From an uncultured Collinsella sp. (GTDB taxonomy: Bacteria; Actinomycetota; Coriobacteriia; Coriobacteriales; Coriobacteriaceae): a DNA stretch of 13,604 nt. Of the stretch, positions 5,133 to 13,604 are shown one piece after another. The number at the start of each line of letters is the position of its first letter. Position 1 is the stretch's first letter. The position numbers and the translations under genes are program-made. The notes beneath the pieces were generated by a model, which was not told the DNA's origin, ran no database searches, and saw only the letters and a list, made by a program, of their open reading frames with translations. Where the stretch lies: positions 1 through 13,604 of the forward strand of contig CABUSL010000044.1 in NCBI GenBank assembly GCA_902494295.1. Reading direction: 5' to 3'.

Positions 5133-6335
5133 ATGCAGATTACCTCAGGCCTGCCTGAAGGCTTTAACGCCGGCGCGTACGACATGATTGTCGTCGGTGC
5201 TGGATATGCCGGTGCCGTTTGCGCCCGCCGTCTTGCCGAGACCATCGGCTATCGTGTTGCCGTTTTGGAGCGCCGTAGCCACATTGCGGGCAATGCCTAT
5301 GACTGCACTGACGAGGCCGGAATCCTGATCCACGAGTACGGTCCGCATATCTATCACACCTTTAACGAGCGCGTGCACAATTTCCTGTCGCGCTTTACCA
5401 AGTGGACGGATTATCAGCACAAGGTGCTCGCCAACATCAACGGTACCCTTATGCCCGTGCCCTTCAACCATGCGAGTCTCAAGCTCGCCTTTGGTGACGA
5501 GCGCGGCGAGGAGCTGTATCAGAAGCTCGTGGAGACCTTTGGCAAGGATGTCAAGGTGCCCATTATGGAGCTGCGTAAGAAGAACGACCCCGACCTGGCC
5601 GAGGTCGCCGATTACGTCTACGAGAACGTCTTTTTGCATTACACCATGAAGCAGTGGGGCCAGACGCCCGATCAGATCGACCCCTCGATCACCGGCCGCG
5701 TTCCCGTCTTTGTGGGCGATGATGACCGCTACTTCCCGCAAGCTCCCTTCCAGGGCATGCCGCAGGAGGGCTACACGGCGCTCTTTGAGCACATGCTCGA
5801 CCACGACCTGATCGACGTGTTCTGCGACGTGGACGCCCGCGATCTCTTTGAGATCGACGAGACCACCGTCAAGATCGATGGCAAGGTCTACGGCGGCGAG
5901 ATCGTCTATACCGGTCCTCTCGATGAGCTGTTCAACCTCGACTTGGGTGCGTTGCCGTACCGCACGCTCGATATGAAGTTCGAGATGCTCGATATGGACC
6001 AGTTCCAGCCCGTGGGCACCGTCAACTACACCACGAGCGAGGACTACACGCGTATCACCGAGTTCAAGAACATGACCGGTCAGGTCCTGCCCGGCAAGAC
6101 CACCATCATGAAAGAGTACTCCAAGGCCTATACGCCCGGCTCGGGCGAGACGCCGTACTACGCCATTCTTGAGCCCGAGAACCGTGAGCTCTATGAGCGC
6201 TATCTTGAGCGCGTCCAGAACCTGACGAACTTCCACCCGGTGGGTCGTCTGGCCGAGTATCGTTACTACGATATGGACGCCGTGACCAATTCCGCCCTCG
6301 ATCTTTCGGATGAGATTATCGCCTGCCATGCATAA
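5133..6335 (+). CDS. glf: UDP-galactopyranose mutase
   Basis: This FAD-dependent enzyme interconverts UDP-galactopyranose and UDP-galactofuranose, supplying galactofuranose for cell-wall or capsular glycans. It has 400 aa. The Rossmann motif IVVGAGYAG (about residues 19-27) is followed by the ERR.HIAGNAYD FAD segment, GPHIYHTF (H72), MKQWG, DPSITGRVPV (R189), VGTVNYT, TRITEFK (R307) and GRLAEYRYYDMD (R372), all recognisable family landmarks. The N-terminus has about 15 residues before the first beta strand, slightly longer than usual. The ATG at 5133 has AAGGAG at good spacing, so this start is kept. The next gene starts inside its last codons, indicating translational coupling with the glycosyltransferase. 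Confidence 0.96.
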   Translation: MQITSGLPEGFNAGAYDMIVVGAGYAGAVCARRLAETIGYRVAVLERRSHIAGNAYDCTDEAGILIHEYGPHIYHTFNERVHNFLSRFTKWTDYQHKVLANINGTLMPVPFNHASLKLAFGDERGEELYQKLVETFGKDVKVPIMELRKKNDPDLAEVADYVYENVFLHYTMKQWGQTPDQIDPSITGRVPVFVGDDDRYFPQAPFQGMPQEGYTALFEHMLDHDLIDVFCDVDARDLFEIDETTVKIDGKVYGGEIVYTGPLDELFNLDLGALPYRTLDMKFEMLDMDQFQPVGTVNYTTSEDYTRITEFKNMTGQVLPGKTTIMKEYSKAYTPGSGETPYYAILEPENRELYERYLERVQNLTNFHPVGRLAEYRYYDMDAVTNSALDLSDEIIACHA

Positions 6336-7359
6336 AGTCATAACATTCGGTATTCCCTCGTATAACGCCGCCAAGGACATGGACCATTGCATCACCTCCA
6401 TCTTGGAGGGGAGCAATTACGCCACCGATATCGAGATTATCGTGGTGGACGACGGCTCCAAGGACGAGACGGCCGCCAAGGCCGACGAGTGGGAGGCCCG
6501 TTATCCTGGAATCATCCGCGCGGTGCACCAGGAGAATGGCGGTCACGGTATTGCCGTCCTTTCGGGTCTGCGCGAGGCGCAGGGCACCTACTACAAGGTT
6601 GTCGACTCGGACGACTGGCTTGACGGCGCTGCCCTTTCGACCATGCTGTCGATTCTGCGTGGCTTTGAGGAGCGCGACCAGCGCGTTGACCTGTTTATCT
6701 CGAACTACGTGTACGAGAAGGTTTACGAGGGCACGCATACCGCTATTGGCTACAAATTTGCCCTGCCGCGCAAAAAGATCTTTTCCTGGGATCAGATCGG
6801 TCATTTCCGCCTGGACCAGAACCTACTCATGCACAGCCTGTGCTATCGCACGGATGTGCTGCGCGAGTCCAACCTTCCCATGCCGCCGCACACGTTCTAT
6901 GTGGACAACATCTACGCCTACGTGCCGCTGCCGCGTTGCAAGACCATGTACTACGCCGACATCGACCTCTACCGCTACTTTATCGGTCGCGAAGGTCAGA
7001 GCGTCAACGAGGCAACGATGGTCAAGCGTCTGGACCAGCAGTTCCGTGTTACGCGTATCATGATGGAGTCGTATCACCTGTACAGCGATGTCGAGTCGTC
7101 GCGTCTGCGTTCGTACATGATGGGCTACTTCACCATGATGATGGCGATCTGCTCGGTGCTCACCAAGCTTTCCGAGGAAGATTGCGCCGACGAGCGCCTA
7201 AAGACGCTGTGGATTGATTTGAAGGCCTACGACGAGCGCATGTATCGTCGTGCCCGCTACGGCGTGGTCGGGTTCTTCACCAATCTGCGTGGACGGGCCG
7301 GAGACAAAACCACACTCGGCCTATACCGTCTTGCCTCAAAGATCTTCAAATTCAACTAG
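6328..7359 (+). CDS. Family 2 glycosyltransferase, possibly galactofuranosyl-transferring
   Basis: This is a GT-A fold glycosyltransferase (343 aa from this start) that transfers a sugar from a nucleotide-sugar donor. Visible motifs are the first strand ITFGIPSYN (about residues 5-13), IIVVDDGS (38-44), NGGHGIAVLSGL and the metal-binding DSDD (93-96). The C-terminal half is helical and basic, with no clear membrane span. An in-frame ATG at 6310 would add MRLSPA, but the fold begins right after MHKV, so 6328 is preferred; neither start has a strong Shine-Dalgarno, and the 8-nt overlap with glf (ATGCATAA) suggests coupled translation. Pairing with glf suggests UDP-galactofuranose as donor, but this is inference from context; the acceptor is unknown. 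Confidence 0.88.
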   Translation: MHKVITFGIPSYNAAKDMDHCITSILEGSNYATDIEIIVVDDGSKDETAAKADEWEARYPGIIRAVHQENGGHGIAVLSGLREAQGTYYKVVDSDDWLDGAALSTMLSILRGFEERDQRVDLFISNYVYEKVYEGTHTAIGYKFALPRKKIFSWDQIGHFRLDQNLLMHSLCYRTDVLRESNLPMPPHTFYVDNIYAYVPLPRCKTMYYADIDLYRYFIGREGQSVNEATMVKRLDQQFRVTRIMMESYHLYSDVESSRLRSYMMGYFTMMMAICSVLTKLSEEDCADERLKTLWIDLKAYDERMYRRARYGVVGFFTNLRGRAGDKTTLGLYRLASKIFKFN

Positions 7360-7391
7360 CTGCTGAGTAATCGCTGCTGATAGGTTGACTG

Positions 7392-7501
7392 GGCCCCTTG
7401 GCCTTTAGTTTGCTACTGCGAACAGTCCTGCTCGCACGGAAAGCACATTAAGTGCTTTCCGGCTCGTGCGGAACTTGTATCAAACTAAAGGCCAAGGGGC
7501 C
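7392..7501 (+). repeat. Long hairpin element, copy 1 (sense to the glycosyltransferase)
   Basis: Perfect 21-bp outer arms (7392-7412 and 7481-7501) enclose 68 nt. Inside is a second stem: CGCACG (7433-7438) pairs with CGTGCG (7465-7470) and GAAAGCAC (7439-7446) with GTGCTTTC (7452-7459), with loop ATTAA and a one-sided CGGCT bulge. CAGTCCTG precedes the inner stem and GGAACT follows it. Copy 2 lies nearby in opposite orientation. It starts 32 nt after the glycosyltransferase stop codon. Only TTT follows the outer stem, so it is not a typical terminator, though it could contribute to 3' end formation. No coding capacity is credible. Confidence 0.85.
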
Positions 7502-7594
7502 TTTGCTATAAGAATCGATTGTCAGGCTGCCTGAAATTGAAGATCTTAGACGCGCGGTACACAGGGGCCTGGGCTGAAAAGAATCTGGTTGGTA

Positions 7595-7719
7595 GGTTGC
7601 CCGGTGGGGCTTGGTTATGTTTGTCGCGAGTTCCGCACGAGCCGAAGAGCACTTAATGTGCTCTTCGTGCGAGCCAGGACTGTAGAGCAGCAAACATAAC
7701 CAAGCCCCACCGGGCAACC
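7595..7719 (-). repeat. Long hairpin element, copy 2 (sense to the P1 peptidase gene)
   Basis: Perfect 29-bp outer arms (7595-7623 and 7691-7719) enclose 67 nt. Read on the - strand, the core has the same layout as copy 1: CAGTCCTG, then CGCACG, AAGAGCAC, loop ATTAA, GTGCTCTT, bulge CGGCT, CGTGCG, then GGAACT. The inner stem differs from copy 1 at two base pairs, both compensated. The outer arms differ from copy 1 apart from a shared CTTGG and GTTTGCT near the inner end. It begins 12 nt past the peptidase stop codon. The 93 nt between the two elements (7502-7594) show nothing recognisable. Confidence 0.85.
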
Positions 7720-7731
7720 GGTCAGGTTAGG

Positions 7732-8733
7732 CTACTTCGCGGCGCCGGGGATGCCGTGGGAGGTTTTGGCGGTTTTGGCCCCGTTTACGATGGCAGTTTC
7801 CAGGGCCCTTACTGCGAGCATGCCCAACAGGTCCAAGGGAACGGCGGCGCTTGCCTGGGCGCCTAGTTTGCCGCTGGCGAGGGTGTAGATGGTGTCGCCG
7901 TCGTTGGTGGTGTGTGTGGGGCGGATGGCGTGTGCGTAGGCGTCTGCGGCCATCTGGGAGACCTTGGTGGCTTGTGCCTTAGTGAGCTCCACGTTGGTGA
8001 CGATGCAGCTGATGGTGGTGTTGGTGCGGTCGAGCGGCATCTGCATGGATCCGGCGGCAGCAAAGGCTGCGAGTTCCATGTCGACGATCTGGTTGCTATC
8101 GGCTGCGGCGCGCATACCGGCGACCCACTCGCCGGTGAAGGGGTCGACAACGTTGCCGCAGGCGTTGACCGAGACCACGGCGCCCACCTTGATGGGGCCG
8201 AGCGCCACGGCGGCAGCGCCAAGGCCGGCCTTCATGCAGGTAGCGGGGCCCATGAGCTTACCCACGGTAGCGCCCGTGCCGGCACCCACGTTGCCCTGTT
8301 CGAGCGTGGTGGGGGTGTTGTCGAGTGCTTCGCGCACGGCGGCGATGCCGGCCTCAATGTCGGGGCGAACGGTGGGGTTACCAAAGGCGAGGTCGAAGAT
8401 ACAGCTGGAGCACACGATGGGCACCTGCGTGGGGCCGACGGGAAGGCCGATGCCGCGGCTCTCAAGCTCGCGAGCGACGCCGCTTGCAGCCTCGAGGCCA
8501 AAGGCCGATCCACCCGAAAGGCAGACGGCGTGGACCTTGTCGACGGTGTTCTCGGGTCGCAGCAGGTCGGTTTCGCGCGATGCTGGAGCACCGCCGCGAA
8601 CGTCAACGCCGCCGGTGGCGCCCTCGGGTGCCACGATTACGGTGCAACCGGTGCCGGCCTCCTCGTCCGTATAGTTGCCATAGCAAAAGCCATCGACATC
8701 GCAGACATCAATGGCCTCGAGCAGTGTATCCAT
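7732..8733 (-). CDS. P1 family (DmpA/NylC-like) peptidase or amidase
   Basis: This is an N-terminal-nucleophile hydrolase of the DmpA/BapA/NylC type, made as a precursor and self-cleaved to expose a catalytic Ser or Thr. It has 333 aa with no signal peptide. Family landmarks are the early GCTVIVAPEGATGGVDVRGG stretch (about residues 29-48), LSGGSAFGL (72-80), GNVGAGTGATVGK (147-159) and the cleavage region RTNTTISCIVTNVELTK, where N238/T239 is the likely self-cleavage site by NylC analogy. RP.HT..DGDTIYTLASG follows, as in the family. The start ATG at 8733 has AGGAG seven bases before it. It is 101 nt downstream of maf on the same strand and may be the last gene of that operon. The substrate cannot be told: aminopeptidase, beta-peptidase or amide hydrolase are all known in the family. 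Confidence 0.88.
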   Translation of the reverse strand: MDTLLEAIDVCDVDGFCYGNYTDEEAGTGCTVIVAPEGATGGVDVRGGAPASRETDLLRPENTVDKVHAVCLSGGSAFGLEAASGVARELESRGIGLPVGPTQVPIVCSSCIFDLAFGNPTVRPDIEAGIAAVREALDNTPTTLEQGNVGAGTGATVGKLMGPATCMKAGLGAAAVALGPIKVGAVVSVNACGNVVDPFTGEWVAGMRAAADSNQIVDMELAAFAAAGSMQMPLDRTNTTISCIVTNVELTKAQATKVSQMAADAYAHAIRPTHTTNDGDTIYTLASGKLGAQASAAVPLDLLGMLAVRALETAIVNGAKTAKTSHGIPGAAK

Positions 8734-8834
8734 GTTTAACTCCTATCGGTTTTCCGCCGCGCCTTGTGCCCGGTCGGGATCCGTACGGTACGCCAAAATT
8801 GTAGGCGCCGGGGGATACCCAGCGCCAGATGCAA

Positions 8835-9416
8835 TTACGAGAGTTTTTGAATCGCGCGCGCGACGCGGGCGATGGGTAGGCCCACCACGTTATAGAAGTC
8901 GCCCGAAATATCGTGCACGAGCATGCGTCCTCCTGTGCCCTGAATGCCGTAGGCGCCGGCCTTGTCCATGGGCTCACCCGAGGCGACGTAGTGCTTGATC
9001 TGCTCGTCGGTGAGCTCGTAGAACGTCACGTCGGTCACATCGACAAAGGACAGGCTCTCGGCGGCATGCGGGGCGGCCGTGTCGCCTGCCTTAACGATGC
9101 AGACGCCGGTTGCAACCTGGTGCGTGCGGCCCGAAAGCTCACGGAGCATGGTGTGCGCCTCGTCCTCGGTTGCCGGCTTGCCCAGAATCTTGCCGTCAAA
9201 GGTGACGATGGTGTCGGCTGCGACCGTCAGCTCATTGGGCTCGGCATGCTCAGCGGCAACGGCGGCGGCTTTGGCGCGTGCTAAGCGTTCAACGAGCGTA
9301 AGCGGGGCCTCGCCATCAAACGGCGTTTCGTCGATATCGGCAGGAATGATGCGAATGTCATAGCCCGCCTCGCGCATCAACTCGATGCGGCGCGGTGATT
9401 GCGAAGCCAAAATCAT
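8835..9416 (-). CDS. maf: Maf-like nucleotide pyrophosphatase
   Basis: Maf proteins hydrolyse nucleoside triphosphates, mainly dTTP, UTP or modified nucleotides, to monophosphates and pyrophosphate, and are linked to septum inhibition in some bacteria. The protein has 193 aa, a normal length. Key motifs are SQSPRR (residues 5-10), AADTIV with the likely catalytic Asp68, GKP (79-81), EPMDKAGAYGIQG (148-160, Lys152) and GDFYNVVGLP (172-181). The start ATG at 9416 overlaps the stop of the DJ-1 gene (ATGA), which fixes both frames and indicates translational coupling. Substrate preference (YhdE-like dTTP/UTP versus YceF-like) is not settled from sequence, though the pattern looks closer to the former. 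Confidence 0.94.
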   Translation of the reverse strand: MILASQSPRRIELMREAGYDIRIIPADIDETPFDGEAPLTLVERLARAKAAAVAAEHAEPNELTVAADTIVTFDGKILGKPATEDEAHTMLRELSGRTHQVATGVCIVKAGDTAAPHAAESLSFVDVTDVTFYELTDEQIKHYVASGEPMDKAGAYGIQGTGGRMLVHDISGDFYNVVGLPIARVARAIQKLS

Positions 9417-9955
9417 AGCTGAATGCCCTCGGCGACCTTCTCGACGGCCTTGTCGCCGGCGAGCGTGCGCAGCAGCTCAAGCGCAAAGGGGAGCGACTGG
9501 GCCATGCCGCTGGCAGTGATGATGTTGCCGTCTTGCGTGACCTTCTCGCCGGTATAGGCGCCTTCGGGGAAGCTTTTCTCAAAGCCAGGGAAGCACGTGG
9601 CGTGGCGCCCCTCGAGTAGGTCGAGCTCGCCCAGGATAAACGGGGCGGCGCAGATGGCGGCGACGTGCTTGGTTGCGGCGAACTCGCGGACCACGTCGCA
9701 GACGCGCTGATCGGCGCGCAGGTTGGTAGCACCGGGTAGGCCGCCGGGCAGCACGACACAGTCGTATTCGTCAAAGTCGATCTCATCAAAGAGCGCATCG
9801 CAGGTCACGGGGATCTGCAGCGAGCTTACGACCTCACGCGTGGGCATGATCGAGACGAGCGTGGCACGCACGCCGCCGCGACGCATGACATCGACCATGG
9901 TCAAGCATTCAATAGTTTCAAAGCCATCGGCGGCGAGAACGGCAACGCTGGGCAT
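9413..9955 (-). CDS. DJ-1/PfpI (ThiJ/YajL-like) family protein
   Basis: This is a 180-aa flavodoxin-like protein of the DJ-1/PfpI superfamily, members of which act in protection against carbonyl or oxidative damage. Visible are SVAVLAADGFETIE with E16 (matching the conserved Glu near the reactive Cys), CVVLPGGLPGA (66-76), the nucleophile elbow AAICAAP with C102, and TASGMAQSLPFALELL near the C-terminus. In-frame ATGs at 9979 and 9970 lie upstream, but AAAGGA sits in that extension and is well spaced for the ATG at 9955, which also starts directly at the first beta strand, so 9955 is preferred. It is the first gene of a probable DJ-1-maf-peptidase operon. The chemical activity is not determined by the sequence. 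Confidence 0.9.
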   Translation of the reverse strand: MPSVAVLAADGFETIECLTMVDVMRRGGVRATLVSIMPTREVVSSLQIPVTCDALFDEIDFDEYDCVVLPGGLPGATNLRADQRVCDVVREFAATKHVAAICAAPFILGELDLLEGRHATCFPGFEKSFPEGAYTGEKVTQDGNIITASGMAQSLPFALELLRTLAGDKAVEKVAEGIQL

Positions 9956-10084
9956 GAGGGTTCCTTTCATAGGCGGCATACAATTAGCCGTCTTATACCC
10001 CGAAGACCTCCGCTTACCACGCTCGATTTCCCAATGTTTAAAATAGCCCCGTCCGAATTAGCTACCCTCACCCATCCTCAACAA

Positions 10085-10139
10085 TCTCAATCTGTAACAT
10101 CCATCGACCAAAACTAGCCGCAACTGTTACAGATCGAGA
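10085..10139. repeat. Imperfect 15-nt inverted repeat in the divergent intergenic region
   Basis: ATCTGTAACA (10090-10099) and TGTTACAGAT (10125-10134) are perfect inverted copies. After one mismatched pair, TCTC and GAGA extend the pairing to 14 of 15 positions, around a 25-nt loop. It could be a hairpin, an operator or a dispersed intergenic repeat. The flanking 10140-10215 holds only short GC-rich hairpins (for example CCCCGTTCGGGG at 10159-10170) and a T-run. Confidence 0.55.
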
Positions 10140-10292
10140 CAGTCCCCTAACGGCACCGCCCCGTTCGGGGAACGACCGCCACAGGTGCGGCGGGCAGAGG
10201 CTCACTTTTTTCCTCGGTTTTTCTTGACGGAATCTCACCTGTTGTAGTACTTTGTCCCAGTCTAAAAACGCGTGGACTTTTCTGGGCGCTAG

Positions 10293-12989
<2,697 letters not shown>

Positions 12990-13020
12990 CCGCCCGGGCA
13001 ATATCACTAAGGAGAAAATA

Positions 13021-13604
13021 ATGGCTGAAAAATACGACGACCTGGCCAGATCCATACTCGAGAACGTAGGCGGCGCCGAGAACGTCGCCAGCGTCGCGCA
13101 CTGCATCACGCGCGTGCGCTTCAAGCTCAAGGACGAGTCCCGCGCCAACACGGCCAAGATCGAGGCCCTCAAGGGCGTCATCCAGGTCATCCAGGCCAAC
13201 GGCCAGTACCAGGTGGTCGTGGGTAACATCGTCGAGGACGTCTACGACGCGGTCCTGGAGGCCGGCAACTTCTCGGGCGGCGCAAGCGCCGACGACGAGC
13301 CCCAGGGCGATAAGACCGTTGCCTCCGTCGTCATCGACCTCATCTCTGGCATCTTCCAGCCCATCCTGGGACCGCTTGCCGCCGCAGGCATCATGAAGGG
13401 ACTGCTTGCCCTCATCACCTACTTCGTCCCGGCCTTTGCAAACGACGGCCTCTACACGCTGCTCTACACCGTGGCTGACGGCTTCTTCTACTTCCTCCCC
13501 GTCGCCCTGGCGTTCAGTGCCGCGCGCAAGTTCCGCATGAACGAGTTCACCGGCGTGGCAATCGGCGTGGCGCTCCTCTACCCGACGATGGTCGCCCTGA
13601 CCTC
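13021..13604 (+). CDS. PTS beta-glucoside-type EIIBC(A) permease, N-terminal part (truncated by window)
   Basis: This is the sugar-specific permease and phosphotransferase of a beta-glucoside PTS, 194 codons visible and open to the window end. The N-terminal EIIB domain carries the phosphorylation site cysteine C28 in AHCITRVRFKLKDES, followed by GVIQVIQANGQYQVVVGNIVEDVY, matching the glucose/beta-glucoside EIIB fold. After an acidic linker (about residues 90-107) EIIC begins with hydrophobic segments: VVIDLISGIFQPILGPLAAAG, then GLLALITYFVPAF and a FFYFLPVALAFSAARKF stretch. The B-then-C order fits BglF/BglP-like proteins; whether an EIIA follows cannot be seen. The ATG has AAGGAG at good distance, 31 nt after the 6-phospho-beta-glucosidase stop, so both are probably one transcript. 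Confidence 0.93.
   Translation, partial: MAEKYDDLARSILENVGGAENVASVAHCITRVRFKLKDESRANTAKIEALKGVIQVIQANGQYQVVVGNIVEDVYDAVLEAGNFSGGASADDEPQGDKTVASVVIDLISGIFQPILGPLAAAGIMKGLLALITYFVPAFANDGLYTLLYTVADGFFYFLPVALAFSAARKFRMNEFTGVAIGVALLYPTMVALT

Noticed and set aside
7448..7717. An 89-codon - strand open frame across both hairpin elements
   Set aside because: It is mostly made of the inverted-repeat arms and cores; no start signal or recognisable protein features.
7392..7719. CRISPR array or insertion sequence in the 7360-7731 region
   Set aside because: There are only two copies, in inverted orientation, with no regular spacers, no transposase frame and no visible target duplication.

Overview
The window is high-GC chromosomal DNA from what is probably a Coriobacteriia gut actinobacterium, Collinsella-like. 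This placement is inferred from base composition, housekeeping content and actinobacterial-looking AckA signatures (VQGG and YGAHGTS); no 16S or phylogeny was available.

Layout. 1-1154 (+): the 3' end of xseA, then xseB and a HinT-like HIT protein. 1302-3822 (+): two tandem acetate kinase genes, each of 392 aa. 3921-4901 (-): phosphotransacetylase (pta), convergent with the second ackA across a strong bidirectional terminator. 5133-7359 (+): UDP-galactopyranose mutase (glf), overlapping a family 2 glycosyltransferase. 7360-7731: a non-coding convergent intergenic region holding two large inverted hairpin elements that share a structured core. 7732-9955 (-): DJ-1/PfpI protein, then Maf (ATGA overlap), then a DmpA/NylC-type P1 peptidase. 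9956-10455: a 500-nt divergent intergenic region with an inverted repeat, a textbook + strand terminator with no gene upstream of it, and a structured leader. 10456-13604 (+): EamA/DMT permease, GH1 6-phospho-beta-glucosidase and the start of a beta-glucoside PTS EIIBC protein, which runs off the window.

How the genes work together. Pta and AckA form the acetyl-CoA to acetyl-phosphate to acetate plus ATP branch of fermentation, but here they are not a simple pta-ackA operon. Instead the first ackA and pta, on opposite strands about 3.7 kb apart, carry the same leader module: an identical 14-nt box, a 20-21 nt AT-richer spacer, then a stem-loop with identical TAAACCCG/GGGTTTATT arm ends. This suggests co-regulation. 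The last operon fits PTS uptake and phosphorylation of a beta-glucoside followed by cytoplasmic cleavage.

Most notable points: (1) the shared ackA/pta leader module; (2) the pair of long hairpin elements at 7392-7501 and 7595-7719, whose inner stems differ by compensatory base-pair changes while loop and bulge are constant; (3) the orphan terminator and Shine-Dalgarno-sequestering leader ahead of the EamA/beta-glucoside operon; (4) residue changes at conserved acetate-kinase positions in the first AckA only. Large open frames opposite the real genes were judged to be composition-driven shadows and left out.
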